A DNA stretch of 40,250 nucleotides, from positions 1 to 40,250 of the forward strand of contig JACQWX010000036.1 in NCBI GenBank assembly GCA_016209035.1, read 5' to 3'. A model generated the notes under the pieces. That model did not search any database. It had not been told where the DNA came from and saw only the letters and a program-made list of their open reading frames with translations. Made by a program: the position numbers and the translations under genes. Source of the DNA: Elusimicrobiota bacterium (lineage in GTDB: Bacteria > Elusimicrobiota > Elusimicrobia > UBA1565 > UBA9628). The first letter of the stretch is position 1, and every line of letters starts with the position of its first letter. Positions 1-6,417 of this stretch are shown piece by piece.

Positions 1-125
1 CGAAAAAAGGCTCAGCCCGCCCCATCGCGTCAGGCTCGATTTCTCGAAGAGGAATTGGAATTTCCGGAGACCTCTTGGCATTCCTCACAAGTGTATCAAT
101 TAGGACGGTTTGTGAGGATGCCGGT

Positions 126-340
126 TTATCGTCGGTATACAGACCCATTGGAGCCGTTATTCAGGAAGTCCCGGCAGGTCCGCGCGGTACGCAGGATGAA
201 GTCCAGACCGTAGTACCCGCAGGCCCAGCGTACGGCCTTGAGGTCGCCGTGTTCAAGTATCTGGCCCACGACATAAGCGGCATGGCCGGCAGGGTCCAGG
301 CTCCTCAGCGAGTAGCTCCAGAATACCGGCTTCAGGAATG
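126..340 (-). pseudogene. DUF6922-like antitoxin gene remnant
   Basis: Read on the minus strand, this open stretch encodes FLKPVFWSYSLRSLDPAGHA, continues with a GQILEHGDLKAVRWACGYYG-like segment, and stops at 128..126. The pattern (FLKPVFW, LDP..H, LEHGD...VRW) matches the DUF6922-type domain also visible in the intact protein at 1857-2402 (DLNPGRDRH, LLEHGGPEEIRWA). No start codon exists in frame: the frame opens after a TAA and runs through the perfect palindrome at 337-377. The 3' part ends in the 31-nt repeat at 136-166. I read it as a broken copy of a regulator that normally sits next to a nucleotidyltransferase. The family link rests on my recognition of the pattern. Confidence 0.55.
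136..166 (-). repeat. 31-nt dispersed repeat, copy 1
   Basis: Read on the minus strand it begins TCCTGAATAACGG and ends GGGTCTGTATA. It is identical over 31 nt to 19198-19228 (plus strand), and its first 15 nt match 39544-39558. It terminates the DUF6922-like remnant. Beyond it, the minus strand has a frame with no stop from about position 134 to the window edge, which may be a second gene fragment. Confidence 0.85.
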
Positions 341-377
341 AATCAATATCAAGGGGTCCCCTTGATATTGATTCATT
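337..377. repeat. 41-bp perfect palindrome (20-bp arms, 1-nt centre)
   Basis: The left arm 337-356 (AATGAATCAATATCAAGGGG) is the exact reverse complement of 358-377, with a single T at 357 between them. It lies just upstream of the XRE-type regulator gene, overlaps that gene's -35 box, and covers the 5' end of the minus-strand remnant. It could be an operator for the regulator, a cruciform or hairpin, or a fold-back junction. Confidence 0.9.
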
Positions 378-390
378 ATTGCATTAAACT
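362..390 (+). promoter_or_regulatory. Promoter of the XRE-NTase module
   Basis: TTGATA (362-367), a 17-base spacer, then TAAACT (385-390). The start codon is at 399, so the transcript would carry at most one or two bases of leader. The -35 box lies in the right arm of the 337-377 palindrome, which suits autorepression by the encoded helix-turn-helix protein (inference). The same TAAACT box precedes the minus-strand antitoxin remnant at 28074. Confidence 0.6.
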
Positions 391-398
391 ATTCTTGT

Positions 399-1196
399 AT
401 GAATTTCAATGTCGACAGGGCATTCGGCATCGTTGTCCGGCGCGAGAGGCAGCGCCTGCGCATGTCCCAGGCCGAGTTGGCCCGGAAAGCCGGCTTCCCC
501 CAGCCGACGGTCTCCCGGCTGGAGAGGGGAACCCGCAGCGCCACCCTGGCCGAAGTGGCCGCTCTGGCTGGAGCGCTGAACGCTTCCGTGGGCGGCCTGT
601 TGTCCGAGACCGAATCAGCCCTCGGCGGGCCGCGCCGCGGCATGGAAGGCCTAGCTGCGGCGGCCGCTCCGGCATTCTCCCCGGTCTTCCACGCCGCCCT
701 GGCGGATCCGGATGCCGCCCTGAGCCAGCTGGCGACTCACGGAGTGCGGTTCCTCGGCGGCCCGGACCGTCCGGCGCTCTTCGGCCTGCCCCTGGAGGAG
801 ACCATCCTGGCCGCCCTCAAGCACGCCCATGATCCGAGGGTCTTTGAGGCGCTCCCGGGGCTGCTGGTGCGGCACGCTCGGAGCCTGGATTGGGGAAAGC
901 TCGCATCAGGGGCCTTCGCCCTCCAGATGCAGAACCGCCTGGGAATGGCCGTCGCAGCCGCCCTGCAGCTCAGGGGGAGCGCCCCGGGCCGCGCGCAAGA
1001 GGCCTGGGACGCCTTGCGAGAGGCCCACGACAGGCTCGCCGAGGCGAGGCTTGACCGGGAGGAAATCCTGGGCCCCAAGCCGAAGACCGCGGAAGCCCTG
1101 GCATTGCTCGCGCAGCGCACCCCTCCCTGGCTGCGCTTCTGGCATGGACTGGGCCGAGCCGACCTGGATTCGATGCGCCGCGGCCTCCCCCGATGA
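399..1196 (+). CDS. XRE-family helix-turn-helix regulator, likely antitoxin
   Basis: 265 residues. Residues about 10-62 form an XRE/Cro-type helix-turn-helix: RRERQRLRMSQAELARKAG, then PQPTVSRLERGTRSATL. The rest, about 200 residues, is a helical Ala/Leu-rich domain I do not recognise. Its stop overlaps the start of the next gene by four bases (ATGA at 1193-1196), so the two are probably translationally coupled. The partner is a nucleotidyltransferase-like protein; regulator plus nucleotidyltransferase is the usual layout of AbiE-type or MNT-type toxin-antitoxin pairs, so antitoxin and autorepressor is the best guess. The start was chosen at the first ATG, immediately downstream of a -35/-10 pair; no ribosome site is visible. 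Confidence 0.8.
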   Translation: MNFNVDRAFGIVVRRERQRLRMSQAELARKAGFPQPTVSRLERGTRSATLAEVAALAGALNASVGGLLSETESALGGPRRGMEGLAAAAAPAFSPVFHAALADPDAALSQLATHGVRFLGGPDRPALFGLPLEETILAALKHAHDPRVFEALPGLLVRHARSLDWGKLASGAFALQMQNRLGMAVAAALQLRGSAPGRAQEAWDALREAHDRLAEARLDREEILGPKPKTAEALALLAQRTPPWLRFWHGLGRADLDSMRRGLPR

Positions 1197-1771
1197 GCTA
1201 CGGAAATCGGAGGGCATTGGTCGGATTCCTCGGGCAGCTCGACCTGCGGCTCGGCAAAAGCAAGGGCGGGCCGGGGCATCGGACGACGATCTACCTGTTC
1301 GGGGGAGCCGCCGCGGTCGTCGCCTACGGCGCGCCCCGCGCGACCATGGACTTGGACGTGCTGATCGAGGAGGCCCGGGTGCAGGACCTGCTCATCGAAT
1401 GGGGCGGGCCGGACTCCGACCTCGCCCGCCGATACGGGCTGCACCTTCAGGCCGCCAACGTCACCCTCATGCCGATCGAGGACCCGGACTGGCGCGGCCG
1501 AGCCGTGGAGGTCCTCAAAGGCGAATTCTCGGCCTTGAAGACGATGGCCCTGGGCAAGGAGGACTTGGTCCTAAGCAAGCTCGGACGCTACAGCGACAAG
1601 GACCGGGCCGACATCCAGTACCTGCTGGAGGAATCGGGCGTCGACCCATCGAGACTCATCCGCCTGTTCAAATCGGCGCGGCGTTTCTACGCCGGAGACC
1701 TGCGGTCGCTCGACCTCACCTTCAACGTCGTGCTGAGGGAACATTTCAACCGGGGTCCCCTGGCTTTCTGA
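1193..1771 (+). CDS. Nucleotidyltransferase-fold protein (DUF6036-like), likely toxin
   Basis: 192 residues. The core reads YLFGGAAAVVAYGAPRATMD followed by LDVLI: a glycine-rich turn, then D-x-D. This is the signature of the small nucleotidyltransferases found in toxin-antitoxin and AbiE-type abortive infection systems. A helical part follows, with KEDLVLSKLGRYSDKDRADI, also typical of this group (a Lys plus K.D..DI). The ATGA overlap with the upstream regulator supports a two-gene unit. Members may transfer nucleotides to tRNA or proteins; the target here cannot be told. The family label is from motif recognition only. Confidence 0.75.
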   Translation: MSYGNRRALVGFLGQLDLRLGKSKGGPGHRTTIYLFGGAAAVVAYGAPRATMDLDVLIEEARVQDLLIEWGGPDSDLARRYGLHLQAANVTLMPIEDPDWRGRAVEVLKGEFSALKTMALGKEDLVLSKLGRYSDKDRADIQYLLEESGVDPSRLIRLFKSARRFYAGDLRSLDLTFNVVLREHFNRGPLAF

Positions 1772-1820
1772 GGCGCATCGAGCCCCGCCGGTCTCCCCCC
1801 GGCGCGAAACATGCGGGCTA

Positions 1821-1862
1821 TTGACTAATTGACTATTTCATGTCATACTATATGACATGAAA
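1821..1862 (+). promoter_or_regulatory. Promoter and palindromic operator over a start codon
   Basis: TTGACT (1821-1826), 17 bases, CATACT (1844-1849), or alternatively TACTAT (1846-1851). A perfect inverted repeat with 12-bp arms, TTTCATGTCATA (1836-1847) and its complement 1851-1862, separated by CTA, covers the -10 box and the ATG at 1857. A protein bound here would block both polymerase and start-codon access. The predicted transcript start is within a base or two of the ATG. Confidence 0.75.
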
Positions 1863-2402
1863 GTTGAATGGTGCGTCTGGCATGGCCGCGGCGCGGCCTC
1901 CGGGCTCTGGCTCAAGCCCGGGCCCGGGCTCCCCGCCCGCCGGGCGTGCACCGTAGGCGCGGCGGCCGGCATCCTGCGGCGCTCCCGCCGCCAGTTGTAC
2001 CGCGACATCAAGGAAGGAAGCGTCTCGTCCTACGGCAAGTTCCTGGGCGAATGGCTCCTGGACCTGGCCGACGTGCGGCGGCTCTCGGCGCGGCCTCCCC
2101 AGCCCCAGCGCCTGCCGGCCAGGCTCCAGACCTTCTTCCCCGAGCACGACGTCTCCGACCTGAACCCCGGGCGGGACCGCCACCTGGTCCTCTCGCGGCT
2201 CCTGGAGCACGGCGGCCCCGAGGAGATCCGGTGGGCCCGCCGGCGGTTCAAGCCCGCGGAGATCGCCGGCTTCATCGAGGCCGACGGGGCGAGGCTGCTC
2301 TCTCCCAGGGCGCTTAGGTTCTGGGCGAGATTCCTGGGCATCCCGGTCCCTGAGGCGCCCTCCTGGCGCGGCCAGGCCTGGAGCGCGAGGGGCAACCCTT
2401 GA
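1857..2402 (+). CDS. DUF6922-type regulator, likely antitoxin of an AbiEii-like pair
   Basis: 181 residues. A likely helix-turn-helix lies around residues 42-75 (LRRSRRQLYRDIKEGSVSSY), followed by a DLADVRRL helix. The C-terminal half (FFPEHDVSDLNPGRDRHLVL, LEHGGPEEIRWARRRF, LSPRALRFWARFLGIP) looks like the DUF6922 domain often paired with nucleotidyltransferases. The stop overlaps the TTG start of the next gene (TTGA at 2399-2402). The start ATG lies inside a 12-bp-arm palindrome and directly after a -10 box, which suggests a leaderless, self-repressed unit. The antitoxin role is inferred from the partner. Confidence 0.7.
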   Translation: MKVEWCVWHGRGAASGLWLKPGPGLPARRACTVGAAAGILRRSRRQLYRDIKEGSVSSYGKFLGEWLLDLADVRRLSARPPQPQRLPARLQTFFPEHDVSDLNPGRDRHLVLSRLLEHGGPEEIRWARRRFKPAEIAGFIEADGARLLSPRALRFWARFLGIPVPEAPSWRGQAWSARGNP

Positions 2403-3049
2403 CCTGGCACGCCGAATCCCTGAGCCCGGCGACCCGGGCCGCCGCGGACCTAGTCCGCCGCGCCGGCGCCGCGGCGGGCTTCTACCTGGTCGGCGGCACG
2501 GCGCTCGCCCTGCACCTGGGACATCGCTTCTCCGAGGACTTGGACCTCTTCAGCGAGACGGCTGACCTGCGCGAGCCCCAGCGTCTGTCCATCCTCGAAG
2601 GCCTGGCCAGGGCGGGAGCGAAGCCCGCGGTGCGACACTCCCAGGACGGCTGGCTCCAGGCCGCGCTGGGGGCCGTGCCTCTCACCTTCCTCAGATACCC
2701 CTATCCCCTGCTCAAGCCCTCCCTCGACTGGGACGGGATCGCGGTCGCCGACGTCCCGGACATCGCGCTCATGAAGGTGAGCGCCATCGTCGGCCGAGGC
2801 ACCAAGCGGGACTTCCTGGACCTCTACGCCATCTGCCGCAAGACCCCTCTGGAGACCATCCTGCGCCTGACCGGGAGGAAATTCAAGGGGCATCCGGACA
2901 TCATGGTCCAAGCGAGCTACGCCCTCACCTACTTCGAGGACGCCGAGAAAGACCGGATGCCCCGGCTCATCGAGCGGTTCGACTGGAAGACGATCCGCAG
3001 GTTCTTCGAGGTCGAGACGCCCAAGGCCTTCAGGAGCCTGACTTCTTGA
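2399..3049 (+). CDS. AbiEii/AbiGii-type nucleotidyltransferase toxin
   Basis: 216 residues from a TTG start overlapping the upstream stop. FYLVGGTALALHLGHRFSED followed by LDLF is the classic AbiEii signature: GG.AL...GHR.S.DLDLF. Further on come VADVPDIALMKVSAIVGRGT and KRDFLDLYAI, the conserved K and KRDF.D segments of the family. AbiEii proteins are the toxins of type IV-like AbiE abortive-infection systems and act as nucleotidyltransferases (family knowledge). Length is near the usual 220-300 residues. The DUF6922-type neighbour in place of AbiEi is a common variant. Confidence 0.88.
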   Translation: MTWHAESLSPATRAAADLVRRAGAAAGFYLVGGTALALHLGHRFSEDLDLFSETADLREPQRLSILEGLARAGAKPAVRHSQDGWLQAALGAVPLTFLRYPYPLLKPSLDWDGIAVADVPDIALMKVSAIVGRGTKRDFLDLYAICRKTPLETILRLTGRKFKGHPDIMVQASYALTYFEDAEKDRMPRLIERFDWKTIRRFFEVETPKAFRSLTS

Positions 3050-3058
3050 ACCAGCACC

Positions 3059-3087
3059 TTGACACCAGGCAGACGGCGCATTACAAT
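3059..3087 (+). promoter_or_regulatory. Strong sigma70-type promoter, leaderless output
   Basis: TTGACA (3059-3064), exactly 17 bases, then TACAAT (3082-3087). The ATG at 3094 is the seventh base after the -10 box, so it should be the first transcribed codon. The promoter overlaps the end of the AbiEii-like gene, giving the following small-gene module its own transcription. Confidence 0.8.
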
Positions 3088-3093
3088 TCATGT

Positions 3094-3288
3094 ATGAGGC
3101 GCTCGCGGAACGGCCGCCGGTCCCGGCTCGACGACGCCGGGCGCGACGCCGAGTTGACCCCGGCCCAGAGGATCGCGGCGGCATCCTCTTGCCTGCGTTC
3201 GGCCCGGAAGCTCTTCATGGCGGGCTTGAGGCACCAGGGTTTCACGCGGGCCGAGGCGCTCAGGCTCTGGGGCCGACGCGGCGATTGA
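3094..3288 (+). CDS. Small basic protein, possible antitoxin
   Basis: 64 residues, starting MRRSRNGRRSRLDDAGRD. An Arg-rich N-terminus is followed by one or two helices (ELTPAQRIAAASSCLRSARK, then LRHQGFTRAEALRLWG). I recognise no family. I chose the ATG at 3094, not the upstream TTG at 3046, because a consensus promoter places the transcript start at 3094. The stop TGA shares one base with an ATG (TGATG, 3286-3290) opening toward the nucleotidyltransferase-like gene. Small basic partner plus nucleotidyltransferase repeats the module layout seen twice upstream. Confidence 0.6.
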   Translation: MRRSRNGRRSRLDDAGRDAELTPAQRIAAASSCLRSARKLFMAGLRHQGFTRAEALRLWGRRGD

Positions 3289-3337
3289 TGGCCGACTCCG
3301 ACCGACTCGACCACATTTCCGGCAGCTCCATCTGCGG

Positions 3338-3709
3338 ATGCAGTCTCTGGGCATCCGGCACGCTCTCGTGGGCGGCTGGGCCGCCGTTGCCTGGGGAGTC
3401 GTAAGGACCACGCGCGACATCGATCTCTTGGCCGACATCCCCGCGACGGCAAGGCGCGCCGCAGCCGCGGATCTGCAGAAGGCCGGGTTCGGCTCCGAAT
3501 GGAGAGGGCTGGGGGACCTATCCGACCCCATCCCTCTTCTGCTCAGGTTGACTCCCCAAGCCGCCGGCGCTCCCAGCGTGGACATCATCGAGGATGCCCG
3601 CGGCATCCTAAGAGTGCAGGGCGACAAGCTGGACCAGACCCTTCTGGCTGATGCCTGCCGTGCCCGCGGGGTGCTCTCAGCTCTCAAGGCCATCCGGAGA
3701 AAGCCTTAG
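3338..3709 (+). CDS. Nucleotidyltransferase-like protein, probably frameshifted at its start
   Basis: 123 residues from ATG 3338. IRHALVGGWAAVAWGVVRTT followed by RDIDLLADI is the GG...RxTxDIDL nucleotidyltransferase signature of minimal toxin-type enzymes. The natural start is probably ATG 3288, which overlaps the upstream stop and reads MADSDRLDHI, but that frame ends at 3404. The conserved frame is open upstream as FRQLHLRMQSLG. A single-base shift near 3314-3320 would join MADSDRLDHI to it. So the gene is either frameshifted (real or sequencing error) or uses an internal start without a ribosome site. Short length and C-terminal IRRKP fit this family. Confidence 0.65.
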   Translation: MQSLGIRHALVGGWAAVAWGVVRTTRDIDLLADIPATARRAAAADLQKAGFGSEWRGLGDLSDPIPLLLRLTPQAAGAPSVDIIEDARGILRVQGDKLDQTLLADACRARGVLSALKAIRRKP

Positions 3710-3741
3710 CCTGTGTGCCCCTGGCAGGCCCAGCCATCGCC

Positions 3742-3750
3742 TGCTATAAT
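3742..3750 (+). promoter_or_regulatory. Extended -10 promoter of the barrel gene
   Basis: TGCTATAAT: a TGn motif directly before a perfect TATAAT (3745-3750). The -35 region (TGGCAG, 3722-3727) is weak. ATG 3760 lies ten bases after the -10 box, so the leader is only about three bases. Confidence 0.65.
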
Positions 3751-3759
3751 ATCGGCCTG

Positions 3760-4911
3760 ATGGAAAGCCCCGGCAGACGCCCGGCCAAAGCCGCAGCCGT
3801 CCTGGCCCTGGCCGCTGTCCTGCCTTCAGCCGTGGGCGCGGCCTCCCTGGACGTCTCCGCCTCGTATCGGGCGCGGCTCATCTCCTACTCGAACTTGAAC
3901 CTCAGCAAGGAGTCGGCCAACAACCACGCCCTCCTCTCCAACGACGCGAGGCTGGGCTTTGCCGCCCGCAGGATCTACCTCGAGACCTGGCGGGGGGAGG
4001 AGATGACCATGGACGTGGCCATCGGCCTGCGCGCCCTGGGGGTGGCGGGGTCCACGACCTCCTTCCAGGCGCCCTTCGACCGCGCGGCCGACCACTACCC
4101 CAGCGCCTCCTTCGTGCCCTTCTTCGAGAAGGCCTACCTGGGCCTGCACAACGCCTTCGGCCTGCCCCTGGACATGACCTTCGGCCGGCAGAACTACCGG
4201 CTGGCGAGCGGCCTGCTCCTCGACGACGACGGCGCGGGCTTGACCGGCGCCACGGGCATGGGCACGCTTCCATGGCGGGACGTCAAGATGGAGGGCTTCT
4301 ACTTCTTCGCCAAGAACTCCCAGAGCGGCCCTAACAACCTCAACCTCTACGGGGTCAGCCTCACCATCCCCGGGGAGGGCCTCTGGCAGTTCAGCCAGCT
4401 CTTCGAGGACGACCGCAAGAACCAGGTCCAATACGGGTGCTCCTACGCCCAGATGCCGGCCGCGGGCTGCCGGGCCTACCGCACCCGGCGCATGTTCCCG
4501 AGCGTGCGCTACCAGCTCCATTACGGCCCCATCGTGTTCGACGGAGAGGCCGCCTTCCAGCTCGGCAAGGCCAATATCGTCCAGGACGTGGGCGGCGCGC
4601 CCAAGCAGGTGACCTTCGAGGGCAACGCCCAGGTCCTGCGCGCCAAGTGGAAGCAGAGGCTCTACCGCACCGGGGAAGGCATCGGCCGCATGACCGTGGC
4701 CCGCGGCAGCGGCGACAACCCCGGCACCACGGACGTCGACGAGGCGTTCTTCCCGTCCCTGGGCCACCGCTTCGACGGCCTCGAGCGCGGCGGCTTCGGC
4801 GACTTCTACGGCGCCACCCCCTACGACGCTTTCGGCGGCAACTACTCCACGACCACGGCCAGCGCCTTGAACCCCCGGGCCAGCGGCATCATCTCGGTCG
4901 GCAAGTTCTGA
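3760..4911 (+). CDS. Outer-membrane beta-barrel protein, porin-like
   Basis: 383 residues from ATG 3760 (an upstream in-frame ATG at 3715 lies before the promoter). The N-terminus is a signal peptide: basic SPGRRPAKAA, a hydrophobic AVLALAAVLPSAV core and an AxA-type site near GAAS. The rest alternates short amphipathic strands with Gly/Asn/Asp-rich turns, and the chain ends in VGKF, a terminal Phe as in proteins folded by the BAM machinery. FGRQNYRLASGLLLDDDGAG resembles the strand-turn pattern of alginate-export-type porins, but the match is weak. Substrate unknown. It has its own promoter and sits between two toxin-antitoxin modules. Confidence 0.7.
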   Translation: MESPGRRPAKAAAVLALAAVLPSAVGAASLDVSASYRARLISYSNLNLSKESANNHALLSNDARLGFAARRIYLETWRGEEMTMDVAIGLRALGVAGSTTSFQAPFDRAADHYPSASFVPFFEKAYLGLHNAFGLPLDMTFGRQNYRLASGLLLDDDGAGLTGATGMGTLPWRDVKMEGFYFFAKNSQSGPNNLNLYGVSLTIPGEGLWQFSQLFEDDRKNQVQYGCSYAQMPAAGCRAYRTRRMFPSVRYQLHYGPIVFDGEAAFQLGKANIVQDVGGAPKQVTFEGNAQVLRAKWKQRLYRTGEGIGRMTVARGSGDNPGTTDVDEAFFPSLGHRFDGLERGGFGDFYGATPYDAFGGNYSTTTASALNPRASGIISVGKF

Positions 4912-4944
4912 GGCCGACCCGCCCGCCCCCCTGGAGGCGCCATT

Positions 4945-4973
4945 TTGACTTTGCTCCATTTTGGAGCTATAAT
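4945..4973 (+). promoter_or_regulatory. vapBC promoter with operator in the spacer
   Basis: TTGACT (4945-4950), 17 bases, TATAAT (4968-4973). The spacer contains the inverted repeat GCTCCA (4953-4958) TTT TGGAGC (4962-4967), placed to let a ribbon-helix-helix antitoxin shut the promoter. Unlike most promoters here, this one leaves a leader of about 14 bases, with AGGAA (4983-4987) before ATG 4994. Confidence 0.85.
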
Positions 4974-4993
4974 ACTACCAATAGGAATCCAAG

Positions 4994-5227
4994 ATGGCTC
5001 TCAACGTCTCCATCAAGAACGTCCCGGAAGCGGTCGTCGAAAGGCTGAGGGAACGCGCCCGCAGGAACCATCGTTCCCTGCAGGGAGAACTCCTCGCCAT
5101 CCTTGAGGAGACCATCTCGCCGCGCAGGCTTTCGCCAGAGGAGGTCTTCCGGCGCACCCTTGAGCTCGGTCTCAAAACAGGCCCGGAGTCCGCGGCCATG
5201 GTCCGGGAAGCCAGGGATGGCCGCTAA
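4994..5227 (+). CDS. vapB: FitA/VapB-type ribbon-helix-helix antitoxin
   Basis: 77 residues. MALNVSIKNVPEAVVERLRE, then ARRNHRSLQGELLAILEE, is the FitA-like ribbon-helix-helix: a beta strand for DNA contact, two helices with NxRSLQxE. The C-terminal tail would wrap the toxin. It has a ribosome site AGGAA six bases before ATG and a promoter with a palindrome in its spacer. The end overlaps the PIN-domain toxin by 11 bases. In this family the antitoxin binds the operator and neutralises the VapC nuclease. Confidence 0.88.
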   Translation: MALNVSIKNVPEAVVERLRERARRNHRSLQGELLAILEETISPRRLSPEEVFRRTLELGLKTGPESAAMVREARDGR

Positions 5228-5588
5228 GGTCGCGGATGCCTCGGTCGTCGGCGCGTTGATCTTCCAGGAACCACGCGCCCGCGAGGCGGCCGGGCTGCTC
5301 AAAGGGGTCGATCTCTGCGAGCCGACCATCCTGGCCTACGAATTGGCCAGTATCGCCCGTAAGAAAAGCGTCCTCTACCCCGGGGAGCGCGACAACCTGC
5401 TGCATGGCCTCATGCTCGGGCTCGCGCTGGACATCCGCTGGATCGAGGTGGACCACCCCGAAACCGTCTCTCTCGCCCTTGAGACCGGCCTGACCACCTA
5501 CGACGCCGCCTACCTCTATGTCGCCAGACTCTGCGGGGGGACGCTCGTCACTTTCGACGAGCGCCTGCGCAAGGCGACGACGCACTGA
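5217..5588 (+). CDS. vapC: VapC-type PIN-domain ribonuclease toxin
   Basis: 123 residues from ATG 5217. The four acidic PIN positions are visible: VADASV (Asp at residue 6), the Glu of TILAYELASIARKK, LTTYDAAYLYVA, and LVTFDERL near the end. VapC proteins are Mg-dependent endoribonucleases, usually cutting tRNA or rRNA (family knowledge). The 11-base overlap with the antitoxin gene suggests coupling, with less toxin than antitoxin made. The longer open frame upstream is out of context and lies inside the antitoxin gene. Confidence 0.9.
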   Translation: MAAKVADASVVGALIFQEPRAREAAGLLKGVDLCEPTILAYELASIARKKSVLYPGERDNLLHGLMLGLALDIRWIEVDHPETVSLALETGLTTYDAAYLYVARLCGGTLVTFDERLRKATTH

Positions 5589-5817
5589 TTCAAGCCTAGC
5601 CTAAGGAGGGGGGATACCCGCGGGACATAGGTATCCACAGCCTTGTCCACATCGGGCAGGCATGATTCGGACACTAATGTCTTAAATGTAATTCTTAAGT
5701 CATCGTTTAAGTCGTTTAAGTCATTCTCCAGCCATTTAGGGCATCATAACCACTCAATCCACTGCCAATCCACAGCGATTTGACTCAAGCCGTCTTTTAT
5801 GTCATAATGTTGCCATC
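5589..5817. other. AT-rich intergenic region with TTAAGTC heptamers
   Basis: No gene seen. TTAAGTC occurs three times in direct orientation (5695-5701, 5707-5713, 5716-5722), with an inverted relative CTTAA just upstream at 5681-5685. The stretch is clearly richer in A/T than its flanks. The heptamers lie about 60-85 bases upstream of the promoter for the next gene and could bind a regulator. Confidence 0.5.
5780..5808 (+). promoter_or_regulatory. Promoter of the unknown gene at 5818
   Basis: TTGACT (5780-5785), 17 bases, CATAAT (5803-5808). The GTG start at 5818 lies ten bases after the -10 box, so the leader would be about three bases. No ribosome site is possible in that space. Confidence 0.65.
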
Positions 5818-6417
5818 GTGGTAGAACCGGTCCATAGGATCAAGATCAGGCTGCCCGACGGCTCAGAGTTCGAGGCAGAAGGCTCGCCTGATTTCGTCGA
5901 GAGACAGCGCAAAGAGTTCCTCGAACGCCGCGGCTTTGCCGGCGCTGCCCTGTCATCGACGGCGGAGCCCGGAGAAAAGCATGCCGCGCCGGCGGCGCCG
6001 GCCGGGCCCCAGATCTCATGGGAGACCATCGCGGAACCCCACGGCCACACCCTTCAGCTGCGGTCCAAGATCACCGGCAAGGGCCAGGAGAAAGACGCCT
6101 GCCTGGCGCTCCTGGCATGCTCGGAGAAGTTGCTCGGCCTGCAGAAACCCACGGCAGCCCTTCTGGCCAAGTGGCTAAGGGCCTCCGGCTACCCCATCCA
6201 AAGGGTCGATAGGGCCGTCCAGGACGCTGTCGCGCGGGGCGAAATCCTGGCCTCAGGCTCCCGCAGAGCCCGCAGATACGAGCTTACAGCACCCGGCAGG
6301 CTCAAAGCCTTCCTGCTGGCAGAGCAGCTCACCCGGCTCATAGCAGGCCCCGGAGCCTGCGCAACAGGCCCAATACCGGTGATTTCTACTCAGAAACCTA
6401 CCATCTGGCCGCATTGA
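5818..6417 (+). CDS. Uncharacterised protein with a winged-helix-like C-terminal part
   Basis: 199 residues from a GTG start chosen because a promoter ends ten bases before it. The N-terminal 35 residues (HRIKIRLPDGSEFEAEGSPD followed by FVERQ) form a small beta hairpin plus helix unit that I have seen in archaeal and bacterial proteins of unknown role. A Pro/Ala-rich linker (residues 45-66) follows. Residues about 95-165 are helical and end in a basic wing-like strand (EILASGSRRARRYELTAPGR), suggesting a winged helix. Function cannot be stated. It stands alone between an AT-rich leader and a long gene-free region, as an acquired gene might. Confidence 0.55.
   Translation: MVEPVHRIKIRLPDGSEFEAEGSPDFVERQRKEFLERRGFAGAALSSTAEPGEKHAAPAAPAGPQISWETIAEPHGHTLQLRSKITGKGQEKDACLALLACSEKLLGLQKPTAALLAKWLRASGYPIQRVDRAVQDAVARGEILASGSRRARRYELTAPGRLKAFLLAEQLTRLIAGPGACATGPIPVISTQKPTIWPH

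Noticed and set aside
75-341. 88-residue plus-strand frame at the left edge
   Set aside because: It is the antisense shadow of the DUF6922-like remnant; composition and the minus-strand likeness favour the other strand.
3046-3093. Upstream TTG start for the small basic protein
   Set aside because: The -35 and -10 boxes lie inside this stretch, so the transcript cannot include it.
3826-4959. 377-residue minus-strand frame opposite the barrel gene
   Set aside because: Val/Glu/Gly-biased shadow; the plus strand has a signal peptide, promoter and terminal Phe.
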